Positions 8,169-16,578 of a stretch of DNA of 64,000 nucleotides are shown here, one piece after another. The stretch covers positions 1-64,000 of the forward strand of contig DAOUJL010000076.1 of assembly GCA_034422735.1 (NCBI GenBank). The letters run 5' to 3'. A model generated the notes under the pieces. That model saw only the letters and a program-made list of their open reading frames with translations, ran no database searches and was not told the origin of the DNA. The position numbers and the translations under genes were made by a program. The DNA comes from CATOSD01 sp034422735 (GTDB taxonomy: Bacteria > Chloroflexota > Dehalococcoidia > Lucifugimonadales > CATOSD01). The first letter of the stretch is position 1, and each line of letters starts with the position of its first letter.

Positions 8169-8597
8169 TTACCAGGGCAGGTCGTCGTCATCGCCTTGGG
8201 GCGGAGGCCCGCCGGGCGAGAATTGGTCTCCGCCGCCGCCGAAGGAGTCGCGTGGGCCGGACCTCTCGCCGCCTCCGCTGTCCAAGAACAACACCGTGAA
8301 GGCGTTAATCTCGTTGGTGAAGCGAGTCTGACCGTCGTTGCCCACCCAGGTGTCGCTTTTCAGGCGGCCCTCGGCGTACACACGCCTGCCCTTGGTCAAG
8401 TACTGGTTGCACTGCTCGGCGAGGCGGTTCCAGGTTACGACCCTGAACCACTCGGTGTCCTCCCGGCGTTCGCCGTCCTGGGTGGTATACCTGCGGCTGG
8501 TGGCGATGTTAAACGACGTCACGGGCGAGCCGCTGGGGGTGTAGCGCATCTCCGGGTCGGAACCCAGGTTGCCGATTACCATTATCTTGTTCAGCAC
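8169..8597 (-). CDS. ssb: Single-stranded DNA-binding protein
   Basis: SSB coats single-stranded DNA in replication and repair. In this 142-residue protein the OB-fold occupies about residues 1-108 (MLNKIMVIGNLGSDPEMRYT, then WFRVVTWNRLAEQ and the GRLK...W...G pattern). A Gly-rich linker leads to the acidic tip DDDDLPW, the partner-docking tail. The start is GTG at 8597. It lies between the coiled-coil ORF and rpsR. Confidence 0.97.
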   Translation of the reverse strand: MLNKIMVIGNLGSDPEMRYTPSGSPVTSFNIATSRRYTTQDGERREDTEWFRVVTWNRLAEQCNQYLTKGRRVYAEGRLKSDTWVGNDGQTRFTNEINAFTVLFLDSGGGERSGPRDSFGGGGDQFSPGGPPPQGDDDDLPW

Positions 8598-8647
8598 TTC
8601 GAAATCTCTTTCTGGTGGATAGTGGCTAACTGCCGCTCTTCGCTTCC

Positions 8648-8917
8648 CTAGCGAGTCTCGTCGATGCGAACGATGTCCGCCTGGATCAGGGCAATGGCCT
8701 GGGCCATGCGGTCCATCACCTCATCGCGCTGTCGTTGGGATTCCTCCACTTGCCGCAGGGTTTCTTCCATCCGTCGCTGGGATTCTTCCATCCGTCGCTG
8801 GGATTCTTCCATCCGCCGATAGGATTCCTCCATCCGCCGCTGGGATTCCTCCATCAGGCGGTGTATCTCCACGGAGAGCTGGGCGAAATTCTCCAGGTTT
8901 CTCATTCGTTCTTCCAA
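8648..8917 (-). CDS. Small heptad-repeat coiled-coil protein inserted in the rpsF-ssb operon
   Basis: This 89-residue protein is almost entirely charged helix. Seven-residue units of the type RRMEESQ are repeated about six times at residues 20-65, giving a strong coiled-coil prediction. The matching DNA is a 21-bp tandem repeat with nearly identical units. The start is probably TTG 8917, with AGGAGG at 7 bp spacing. It has no catalytic motif; the role is unknown, perhaps oligomerisation. The usual rpsF-ssb-rpsR operon has no gene here. Confidence 0.65.
   Translation of the reverse strand: MEERMRNLENFAQLSVEIHRLMEESQRRMEESYRRMEESQRRMEESQRRMEETLRQVEESQRQRDEVMDRMAQAIALIQADIVRIDETR
8735..8870 (-). 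repeat. 21-bp tandem repeat within the coiled-coil ORF
   Basis: Units of the type CTTCCATCCGTCGCTGGGAT (plus strand) recur every 21 bp, with a few substitutions, and keep the reading frame. Such an array is prone to gain or loss of heptads by slippage. Confidence 0.75.
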
Positions 8918-8975
8918 AAGGCGCCTCCTGGGCCTCTATCATAGCCGTCTCGCGGACCTGCCGCGAAAGCGGGAC

Positions 8976-9620
8976 CTACGCCTCGGCGCGGCCTTCCTCG
9001 CCCGGCTCGGCGGGCGTTTCCGCTTCCGCGGCGGCTTGCGGCTCGGCCTGGGCTACCGGGGCATCGGGCGTCGCCGCCTCCGCGATCGGCTCCTCCTGGG
9101 CTACCGGGGCATCGGGCGTCGCCGTCGCCGCGACCGGCTCCTCCTGGGCTGCCGGCGCGTCGGGCGTTTCCGTCTCCGCTTCCGCCGTTTCGACCTCGGC
9201 TACCGGCGCGTCGGATGCTTCCGCCTCCGCAGCCTGCTCCTCCTCAGCGACCGGTCCCCCGGGCGCCTCTTCTTCCGCTGCCACTTCGGCTTCCGGCTCG
9301 GGCACCTCCACCTTGACGGACTTGTCGAGCCGCATGGTGAGGTGTCTCATCACGTCGTCCGACGCCTTCAGGCTGTTGTCCAGCTCTATGACGTCGCCCG
9401 GTTCGAGGGCGAAGCGGGTGAGCACGTAGTTGCCCTCGTGGAACTTCTGTATCGGGTAGGCGAGCCGGCGCAGGCCCCAGATGTCCTGTTCGTACACCAG
9501 GCCGCCGCGGTCGGTGATGAAGCCCGCGACGCGAGCGCCTGCGGCGTCGATTTCGACCTCGTTGGCCTCGGGGCTGATTATCATCATCAGCTCGTAGTTT
9601 CGGGTTTGCTGGTCTACCAA
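8976..9620 (-). CDS. rpsF: 30S ribosomal protein bS6 with long acidic repeat extension
   Basis: bS6 pairs with bS18 on the 30S platform. Residues 1-100 are a normal bS6 domain (NYELMMIISPEA; WGLRRLAYPIQKFHEGNYVL). After it comes an extension of about 110 residues rich in Ala, Glu, Pro and Val, built on a 16-residue unit of the type TPDAPVAQEEPIAEAA; typical bS6 proteins are about 95-135 residues. The start is TTG 9620, with GGAG 6 bp upstream. It heads the operon, behind the promoter at 9756-9785. The extension is likely disordered and is length-variable at the DNA level. Confidence 0.93.
   Translation of the reverse strand: MVDQQTRNYELMMIISPEANEVEIDAAGARVAGFITDRGGLVYEQDIWGLRRLAYPIQKFHEGNYVLTRFALEPGDVIELDNSLKASDDVMRHLTMRLDKSVKVEVPEPEAEVAAEEEAPGGPVAEEEQAAEAEASDAPVAEVETAEAETETPDAPAAQEEPVAATATPDAPVAQEEPIAEAATPDAPVAQAEPQAAAEAETPAEPGEEGRAEA
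9048..9200 (-). repeat. 48-bp tandem repeat coding for the bS6 tail
   Basis: The sequence GGGCTACCGGGGCATCGGGC recurs 48 bp later, followed by two more diverged units. The period encodes 16 residues, so changes in copy number keep the frame. Confidence 0.65.
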
Positions 9621-9755
9621 GCTGTTCTCCTAGTTCGTTCCATCATGGCGCGGCGCCGGGGCCTTCCGCGTTGGCTTTCCGCACGACCGGCCACCGGGCA
9701 ACGAGGCCACGCGAGGGCGCGCCTGAGCGCTCCTCCGTTCGGCAGAATAACCGCG

Positions 9756-9785
9756 ATTATATCACGCGCGGGCGGGGGCATTCAA
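9756..9785 (-). promoter_or_regulatory. Promoter of the rpsF operon, TTGAAT-18-TATAAT
   Basis: On the minus strand, -35 TTGAAT (9785-9780) and a perfect -10 TATAAT (9761-9756) are 18 bp apart. Transcription would start near 9749, leaving a GC-rich leader of about 130 nt before rpsF. That leader could hold the S6:S18-binding regulatory structure known upstream of rpsF in many bacteria, but I did not identify it with certainty. Confidence 0.65.
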
Positions 9786-9790
9786 CGCGG

Positions 9791-9830
9791 CACCCCCATC
9801 CTAACCTTCCCCCATCAAGGAGGAAGGGAC
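9791..9830 (-). repeat. Palindromic repeat R3 (minus orientation)
   Basis: CACCCCCATCCTAACCTTCC leads into an imperfect palindrome. It lies just upstream of the rpsF promoter. Confidence 0.75.
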
Positions 9831-9997
9831 TATTTGATCTGTTGCTTTCTGCGACATTCTGTTGGTTTCGTAGCTGAGACCTCCGTCGGTCTTGTTCGAT
9901 TCTGTAATGCGGGCGTGGGCAATTCAGGGCAGAAGTGTCGCGCCGCGTGGCAGAAGAGGACAGGGGCCGGTCGGGCCGGTGGTCAGTGGCCGCGCCG

Positions 9998-10038
9998 TCA
10001 CCCTCACCCTAACCCTCTCCCATCGAGGGAGAGGGGAC
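9998..10038 (-). repeat. Palindromic repeat R4 (minus orientation)
   Basis: CACCCTCACCCTAACCCTCT with a CTCTCCC/GGGAGAG stem. It is followed at 10043-10075 by another palindrome, GGGCGGGTTTGAACCCGCTC, of the kind common in repetitive intergenic DNA. Confidence 0.75.
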
Positions 10039-10082
10039 TTGTGGCGCCACGGGCGGGTTTGAACCCGCTCCTACGGTGTAAT

Positions 10083-10254
10083 AGGATAGCACGGATGTGC
10101 GCATACTTCAAGTGCGGTGGCGAAATTGCGGGACTGGGGCGAATTTGTGGGGAGAGATTGCGCACGGATGGGGACCCGTGGGGCGTGGGTGAGAATGGGT
10201 GGGGCACGGCTGGGAACGGGTGGCGCGGGAAAGTGACGGAACTTTCGGGGGTTT
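10083..10254 (-). repeat. Dispersed element copy A (about 170 bp) ending in a promoter-like site
   Basis: The reverse complement of this stretch aligns along its length with 31643-31816. It shares a 30-bp identical core (10210-10239 here, 31659-31688 there) and near-identical flanks. At its inner end are -35 TTGAAG (10111-10106) and -10 TATCCT (10088-10083), 17 bp apart, reading toward rpsF. It lies between the rpsF promoter region and the end of the AlbA_2-like gene. Confidence 0.7.
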
Positions 10255-10298
10255 GGTGGAGCGAATGGACCGGGTGTGGGCGAGGGGACTCTTGATTG

Positions 10299-11915
10299 TC
10301 ACGAAGTCCGTTCGAGAAGCTTCGCGAGCTCTGCCGTGTTTTCAGCCGTTCTCGACGCCGGCATCTCTCCCAGGACGCGACGGGCGGCCTCGGGTTGGTC
10401 TCTGTCGAGCAGAGCCCTCGCGTATGCCAGGTAAGGCTGGGCCGGTTCGGTCTTTGCGGGGTGAGAGTGGAACCGCCAGAGAGTGTGTTCCGCCGCCGAA
10501 AGGTCATCGTTCGCCACATTGTATTCGATGATCTGGCGCGCCAGTGCTCCGGAATCTGACTGGGCCTCGAAAGCCCTGTTCAGATGAGCGAGCGCCGCCA
10601 GGCGCTCGCCAGTAGACCACAGCAACGTGCCTTCTCTCAGCTCGTGAATCACCTTGTATCTGGGGTGTACCGGCAGGGTCACTCGAAAGTAAGTCCGATC
10701 CTCGTCGAAATCGAACTCTGGAGCGGGCGACCCGTTTCCCTCCATCGTTCGCCTGATCTTTGGGAGCCCCGTACCGCGCCCTTCGGCCAGCCTCAATTCC
10801 TTGAGAAACTCACCGATTCGCCGGTTTCTGGCGGGTATCGGGGGAACCCTGCCTTCCGGCTCCAGGTGGCGTCTCTCGACTCCCTGCTGCGGACCCGGGT
10901 AGCTGATTATCTCCATCCGGTCCGGGTACAGGTAGACTTTCGTCGGTTCGGGGTTGTTGTCGTATGAACGATGGTACACCGCGTTGACGACGGCCTCCTC
11001 CATCGCTTCGTAGGGGTAGGCGACGATCCGTTCCACTTCGGCCTCGCCCGGACGCTTACTCAAGATCACAACGGCGTGGGAGTTCAGATGCTCCACGGTC
11101 AGCTTGACCTGTTCGTCGAGGGGTCCTCCAATCGCTCGCTCTTCGGTGAGGTCGCCTCCGGCGGCGTCACCGAATCGCACGATCTCGATACGAGCGCCCG
11201 GGAAGAAAGTGTCGGGCGTCTCGTTGAAGAAAAGGACGGCGGAGTTTCGCGGCGCGAAGTGATCGTTGAGGCGGACGACCAATCGCATCTGCTGATAAAG
11301 GTCCACCTCCGCGACGTTCATCCCGCCACGTACCAGATCGCTTCGCACGCCGGCGAGGAATCTGCGAACAAGCAGCGGGGAGACGTGCTCCATCGTTGCA
11401 ACCAGGCTGCGGCGGTCATCGAAGGGAACTCTGGCGGCCTGTTCCATGAGCTGAGTAAGCGTCGTTCCGGTTGCCTCAACGGTTTCTGAGCCCTGGCGAA
11501 CGTAGTATGCGCGCTCGCTGGATTGCCCACGTTTCGGCGCCTGGTAAGGGCGATTATCACCGCCGGGGGCCCAGACGATGAGAATGCTCTTGCCTTCGTA
11601 CAGCTCCGGGAACAGCAGCGGCTGATAGTCCGGATCGATTCGGTTGCACTGGCCCCGTATCTCCCTTTGGATCAGGTCTACGTCAAGCCCATCGAGACCA
11701 CGCGGAGGCAAATTGGGACGGCCGTCGTCATCAGACTCGATCCCCAGGACCACGTACCCGCCGTTCAGGTTGAGCAGGTCGTTGGCGAACGCGCACACCG
11801 TCCGAACGGTCGAGTCTCTCACCGAGTCGTTCCACGTGGACTTGAACTCCCTTCGGCTATCTTCGACCGAGCGGGAGTGAACGAGGTTGTCGATGTTGAT
11901 GGGGATACCCTGCAT
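10299..11915 (-). CDS. AlbA_2/Schlafen-like putative DNA- or RNA-binding protein with helical C-terminal extension
   Basis: This 538-residue protein opens with a Schlafen/AlbA_2 domain (about 15-150): SRREFKSTW, then LNLNGGYVVLGIE and ERAYYVRQGSET. The middle and C-terminal region contains the HATPase_c_4-type motif GRGTGLPKI (about residue 375) seen in the RecG-like ATP-binding regulators of this family. About 110 residues follow that look like TPR-type helical pairs. The family includes transcription regulators and defence-associated proteins; the role here is unknown. It is a single gene with its own start (ATG 11915) and is not clearly in an operon. Confidence 0.8.
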   Translation of the reverse strand: MQGIPINIDNLVHSRSVEDSRREFKSTWNDSVRDSTVRTVCAFANDLLNLNGGYVVLGIESDDDGRPNLPPRGLDGLDVDLIQREIRGQCNRIDPDYQPLLFPELYEGKSILIVWAPGGDNRPYQAPKRGQSSERAYYVRQGSETVEATGTTLTQLMEQAARVPFDDRRSLVATMEHVSPLLVRRFLAGVRSDLVRGGMNVAEVDLYQQMRLVVRLNDHFAPRNSAVLFFNETPDTFFPGARIEIVRFGDAAGGDLTEERAIGGPLDEQVKLTVEHLNSHAVVILSKRPGEAEVERIVAYPYEAMEEAVVNAVYHRSYDNNPEPTKVYLYPDRMEIISYPGPQQGVERRHLEPEGRVPPIPARNRRIGEFLKELRLAEGRGTGLPKIRRTMEGNGSPAPEFDFDEDRTYFRVTLPVHPRYKVIHELREGTLLWSTGERLAALAHLNRAFEAQSDSGALARQIIEYNVANDDLSAAEHTLWRFHSHPAKTEPAQPYLAYARALLDRDQPEAARRVLGEMPASRTAENTAELAKLLERTS

Positions 11916-11947
11916 GGGTCTATTCTACCACCGGCGCGCCCGGCGGT

Positions 11948-11976
11948 TTGACAGGGTGCGGGGCGGCGTATAGATT
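11948..11976 (+). promoter_or_regulatory. Promoter of the cyclase-family gene
   Basis: A perfect -35 TTGACA (11948-11953) is followed by TATAGA at 15 bp or TAGATT at 17 bp. The bases after the -10 read ATTGCGCGC, as they also do after the promoter at 20123-20151. Confidence 0.6.
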
Positions 11977-12012
11977 GCGCGCATCCACCACTTTGCGCAG
12001 GAGGCCAGGACA

Positions 12013-12924
12013 ATGACGAATCGCAGCGTTCCCACCAGGCAGGAGGTGCTTTCGTACCTGAGAGACCGGCGCAACTGGGGCAGATGGGGCGACAAGGGCG
12101 CCGCGGGGGCGATGAACCTGATCGACGACGCCAAGCGGCTGGCCGCGACGCGGCTGGTGCGGAAGGGCCGCGCCGTGTCGCTGAGCCGGCCGTTTCCGGT
12201 CCAGGCGTCGCCCGGCAACCCGCGCCCGGCGCACCACTACGTTACGCGCGGCGTGCGCGAGCCGGACGGCGGCAGCGCGGGCGACTACTACGGCGTCGCA
12301 TTCCACGGCTGGGCGACCACCCACATCGACGCGCTCTCGCACGTGTGGGACAGCGAGGGCATGTGGGACGGCAAGGACCCGGACGAGGTGATCACCTTCA
12401 GCGGCTCCACCTACGGCTCGGTGGACAACTGGAGCGACGGCATCCTGACGCGCGGCGTGCTGCTGGACGTGCCCCGGCACAGGGGCAGGCCCTACGTGAC
12501 GACGGATGAGCCGGTGCACGGCTGGGAGCTGGAGGACGTGGCCGCCGCGCAGGGCGTGGAGATAGCGCCCGGCGACGCGGTGATGGTGTACAGCGGTCGC
12601 GAGGAGTACACCCGCAGCGTGGGCCACTGGGGGCCGTCGCCGCGGCCGGGGCTGCACGCCTCATGCCTGCCGTTCGTGCGCGACAACGACATCTCGATTC
12701 TGGGCTGGGACATGATGGACATCATCCCCAACGAGTACGACGTGCCGTGGACTGTGCACGGGGCGATATTCGCCTACGGCGTGGCGCTGCTGGACAACGC
12801 GCTGCTGGAGCCGCTGGCAGCGGCGTGCGCCGAGGAGGGCCGCTACGAGTTCATGGTCACCATCAACCCGCTGTACGTGGTGGGAGGCACCGGCTCGCCG
12901 GTGAACCCGATCGCGGTGTTCTAG
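12013..12924 (+). CDS. Cyclase family protein (kynurenine-formamidase-like metal hydrolase)
   Basis: This 303-residue protein contains FHGWATTHIDALSHV (about residue 97-111), the HxxxTHxDxxxH metal-binding motif of the cyclase/KynB superfamily, and later GDAVMVYSGREEY and HASCLPFVRDNDISILG, both typical of the family's amide/ester hydrolases. The substrate is not predictable; no tryptophan-degradation genes are nearby. It starts at ATG 12013 with AGGAGG 8 bp upstream, and has a clear promoter. It is monocistronic. Confidence 0.85.
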   Translation: MTNRSVPTRQEVLSYLRDRRNWGRWGDKGAAGAMNLIDDAKRLAATRLVRKGRAVSLSRPFPVQASPGNPRPAHHYVTRGVREPDGGSAGDYYGVAFHGWATTHIDALSHVWDSEGMWDGKDPDEVITFSGSTYGSVDNWSDGILTRGVLLDVPRHRGRPYVTTDEPVHGWELEDVAAAQGVEIAPGDAVMVYSGREEYTRSVGHWGPSPRPGLHASCLPFVRDNDISILGWDMMDIIPNEYDVPWTVHGAIFAYGVALLDNALLEPLAAACAEEGRYEFMVTINPLYVVGGTGSPVNPIAVF

Positions 12925-12961
12925 CGGGGACTGTCGGCGGCGGGCGGAGTTTGTGACGGCA

Positions 12962-13001
12962 TTCACCCTCACCCGTTCGACTACGCTCAGGGCAGGGACT
13001 T
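12962..13001 (-). repeat. Composite repeat R5: palindromic repeat remnant with nested CTCAGG-type repeat (minus)
   Basis: TTCACCCTCACCC is followed by GTTCGACTACGCTCAGGGCA and GGGAC. This is the palindromic repeat with a second short repeat (CCCTGAGCnnnnnCGAA type) nested inside, as also seen at 52077-52141 and 61004-61070. Confidence 0.6.
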
Positions 13002-13015
13002 CCCGTGCCGGCTGT

Positions 13016-13044
13016 CTGTAACATCTTCGTGAGCATTTTATAAG
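13016..13044 (+). promoter_or_regulatory. First copy of a duplicated promoter, CTGTAA-17-TATAAG
   Basis: CTGTAA (13016-13021) and TATAAG (13039-13044) are 17 bp apart. The spacer resembles that of the second copy 94 bp downstream (TTCGTnAG at the same place). Confidence 0.5.
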
Positions 13045-13109
13045 GGAGTCGTCACTCTTGTCCTGAAATGTCCTCTTTCAAGGGAAGTAAGACTTCACGA
13101 GCAAACTAC

Positions 13110-13138
13110 TTGTAATATTTTCGTAAGTGTTCTATAAT
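13110..13138 (+). promoter_or_regulatory. Second copy of the duplicated promoter, TTGTAA-17-TATAAT
   Basis: TTGTAA (13110-13115) and a perfect TATAAT (13133-13138) are 17 bp apart in an AT-rich island. This is the probable main promoter of the surface-protein gene, with a leader of about 190 nt. Confidence 0.65.
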
Positions 13139-13146
13139 ATCCCATT

Positions 13147-13163
13147 GTGATATTGAGTATCAC
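13147..13163. promoter_or_regulatory. Operator-like palindrome at the transcription start
   Basis: GTGATA-TTGAG-TATCAC is a perfect 6-bp inverted repeat placed 8 bp after the -10, where a repressor would block initiation. A second short palindrome, GATAT-AAC-ATATC, lies at 13213-13225. Confidence 0.45.
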
Positions 13164-13334
13164 TATCTGTATCCCAACTCCGGCCCGCGCACTACCAGCA
13201 ACGGCTAAAACTGATATAACATATCGTTACATGCCCGACCGTGCACCGGGCCAGGACAGACTGATACGACCCGCCCGCCCGACGCCCGGCCGCGCGAGAG
13301 ATCGCTGAGAGAGTTACAGGAGAGAGCGCCCGCC

Positions 13335-16300
13335 ATGCCCCGGCACAACGAGGAACGCCGGCCGGTTTCGAGGTTCCGGCTCGCCGCCCTGATCGTCACC
13401 GCGCTCATCGCGGTGGCCGCGCTCGCCATCGCCCCCCCCCCCCACACACACCGCCACCGCGCAAGACGACACGTACGTCGACCTGTCCATCGAATTCGCC
13501 GGGGGCGGCTCATGGACGTTTTACGCCAGGAACCTTGGAACGGCGGATGCCGATGGCGTGACGGTTGACATCGAAGTTGCCGACCAAGTGCGTACGGGCG
13601 ATGACCCGGGATTCCGGCAAAACATTGGGTCGGCCTGCTCGGGCAGCATCCCCGGCACCACCTGCATCAGCGGCGTCTGGACCCTGGGCCGCTTGGCCGC
13701 GGGCGAGGAAACCACTATCGATTTGAGCACAAAATTGGCGTCGGGGCTGCCGTGTTGCACGAACATCGGCACAAACTGGACGGTGCCCGGCCGGGCCGCC
13801 ATCAAGAACACGTTCCCGGTGGAGGAGGAACGCTTCAAACACAACAATGCCGACGTGGGCTGGATTTCGATCGACCAGGTATCAAACAGGTCTCGCGCGA
13901 CCGGGACGTATTGGCTGGAGGCCAGCGTCGACGACCATCTCCCCGAGGACGGGGACACCGTCAAGTTCTCATTCAAGGCGACGATGGCCTATGAGACCAC
14001 AGCAAGGGATTCATCGCTCTATGGAGTCAAACTGAGGCTCAAACTGTCGCCGGGGATGGGGACGGCGACGGCAACACCGCCCAGCGGGACCACCTTCGCC
14101 GCGGCCTCGGGCCTGACCCGTACCTGGGACTGGGATATCGGCACGTTTCAATCGAATACTGCCCTGGACCTGGTGGTGTCGACTACCTTGGATGACCCGC
14201 TCCCCTCCGGCGTGGCCCGCTCGGATCTGTGCCTCACGGCGGAGCTGACGGCGGAGCGCCCGCCCAACTTGGATGAGCGCGTCACCAGCGCAGAATTCTG
14301 CTTCCGGGAAGACCCGGTCGTCCTGCTCCAGGAAGGGGAAGCAATCCTCTGGAATATGTACCCCTGTGTGGACGTTACGGCCTACCCGTGCTCGAGTGAC
14401 GACACCCTGGAAATGCGGGTAGTGGGGGGAAGCGCCGCCAGGGCGGCCGGAATAGCCCGCGACGAAGCCGTGCTTGACCCGGACAGGGTCTTCATCCAGG
14501 TCAAGGACCCCGAGGCCCGTCTCATTGACACCCAAAGCCACAGTGTGAACTCCGGTACCGCGCCCTCATGGCAGACGGCGAGAGAGCCCGACTCCCGCAG
14601 CGGGAACCGTACCGTTGGCGGCGTCGAGATATCCTACACCCGCCGGGAGTTCACCAGCACCCAGATAGACAACTACAGCAACCTGGCCCGTACGATGGCT
14701 GTAACCGGACTGGACGGAGGCACCGCTCCGGGAATAGTCAAAGTCCGATTCCCCGGTTCTGGAAGTGCCTTTTACGACCTCACCACCGGTACCGTTACCA
14801 AACCTACCTTCGGACTCAACACCGTTTCCACTACGGTAATTCCATATTTTGCTGAGTTCTCGACCCTAGGCACCTACAAAATCGACTTCACCGCGGCTGT
14901 TACCCATACCGACACGACCAACCACCCCAACCCTTACTCCGGCACGGGCAGCTACATCTTTCATGTAGGCCCGGTGGCGGAGATGGAGGTGCGGGATGCG
15001 GGCCCGAACACGGGAGTGGCTTCCACCCAGCGCGCCTTTACCATCGTGGCCGTGAACAACGGCCCGGACGACGCCCCCGCCGTCCAAGTGACGGTGACCA
15101 ACCTGAACGACAGCGACTACGTGTCCCACACCGCTACAAAGGGCACCTTCGCCACCAGCACCGGCATTTGGACCATCGGCGAGTTGAGGGAGCCTGATTA
15201 CCAACAGGGCATCTATGGCCGCGACGGGGAGGTGCTGACCATCATCACCAGCGCCGCCGTCGACACCGAGATCACCGCCGCCATCACCAACACCCTGGAC
15301 TACCAGGTCTGCATCGACAGCAGCGGCACCGACGTTGACCTCACTTCCCCTTCCGAGACGGCCTGCACCAACGCAAGCTCCACCAACACCTGGCACACAA
15401 CCGAATACTACGACCACGTCCCCGGCAACAGCACGACCACCATCAAGGCGAAGGCGGGCACCGGCGCCGATCTGCCCGCGCTGCAGAGCCCGCGGGCGGC
15501 CACCACGAGCATCATCGTCACCTGGGATGCCGAAACCGAAGTCAACGGGCGAAAGGTGACTCACTACGAGGTGCAGCGGGAGACCAACCCGTGGGTAACG
15601 GTGGCGGATGACGTGACTGGAACCAGGTACGTCGACACTGACGTGAATGCCGGAGACACCTTCCAGTACAGGGTGCGGGCGGTCAACGACTGGGACCAGA
15701 AGGGCCCGTGGTCGATGCCCATGCAGGGCACGGTGCCGGAGCCGGAGACGCCGGAGCCGGAAGTCATAACCAACACCGAGACTGTCTACCGCGACCGGGT
15801 GGTCACAGTAACCGAGACGGTGTCGGCGGCCGAGACCGCGTTCGCCCGCTTCGCCTCTGCGGAGACCTCCCGCAGGGTGGCCGAAAACAGCGCGCCCGGC
15901 ACCCCGGTGGGCGCTCCCGTCGCCGTCGAGAGGAACTCCGGCAACACCATCGCCTACTCCCTGGAGGGCGCCGACGCAGCACTGTTCGAGATCGAGCGGG
16001 ACTCGGGGCAGATCCTGGTGGGCCATGGCACGCTGCTTGACTACGAGTCTGACCGCATCCGCTACGTGGTGGAGGTCGTGGCCGAGCCGAGACTGAGCAG
16101 CACGGTCCGGACGACCGTCCACATCAGGGTGGTGGACGTAGCGGAGTCCGCGACCGTGAGCATAAGCCCCGCAGGTCAGCCCCAGATGGGCCAGGCGCTG
16201 ACGGCCACGCTCACGCACGGCGGCGGCGAGCCGGTCGACCCGCGCTGGCAGTGGCATCGCTCGGCGGGCGACGGGCTGTGGTCCGGCATCCAGGGCGCGA

Positions 16301-16578
16301 CGAGCACCGCCTACACGCCAACGGAGCGGGACGCGGGCAGGCGGCTGCGCGCCATCGTCACCTACGGCGAGCCGGACGGCAGCGGCGACGGCGTGGCGGG
16401 CGCCATAACCCCGGCGCTGCCCGGCGACCCGGCCACGGGGCCGGCGGCGCGCTACGACGCCAACGGCGACGGGCGCATAGACCTGGACGAGGTCATCGCC
16501 GCCATCAGGGACTACTACGCCGGCGACCTGGACTTTGTCGGCGTGATGGAGGTGATCGGCGTCTACTACGCCGGATAG
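13335..16578 (+). CDS. Large secreted surface protein (DUF11-like, FN3, cadherin-like, dockerin-like), frame broken at a C12 tract
   Basis: ATG 13335 (AGGAGAG upstream) encodes a signal peptide (AALIVTALIAVAALAIA) but the frame is lost at twelve Cs, 13432-13443. One C fewer joins it to a frame reading AQDDTYVDLSIEFAGGG and on to 16578. The joined product is about 1080 residues. Approximate positions in the mature order are: DUF11-like beta domains (to about 700), a fibronectin III domain (about 715-800, TSIIVTWDAETEVNG), a TET-rich stalk, a cadherin-like domain (about 835-935), an Ig-like domain, and a dockerin-like calcium end (YDANGDGRIDLDEV). It is probably cell-surface adhesion or a scaffold. 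The next gene starts at the base after its stop. The tract is a phase-variation switch or a sequencing error. Confidence 0.8.
13432..13443 (+). repeat. Homopolymer tract C12 at the signal-peptide end
   Basis: Twelve Cs interrupt the frame of the surface-protein gene. Eleven (or fourteen) would restore it. Long homopolymers at the 5' end of surface-protein genes are a classic slipped-strand site. Confidence 0.8.

Noticed and set aside
10043..10090. tRNA-like T-arm (GGGTTTGAACCC)
   Set aside because: No acceptor, D or anticodon arm can be built around it; it is a short palindromic repeat.
10299..11915. Defence island around the AlbA_2/Schlafen-like gene
   Set aside because: Neighbours are ribosomal and metabolic genes; no restriction, CRISPR or phage-defence partner is present.
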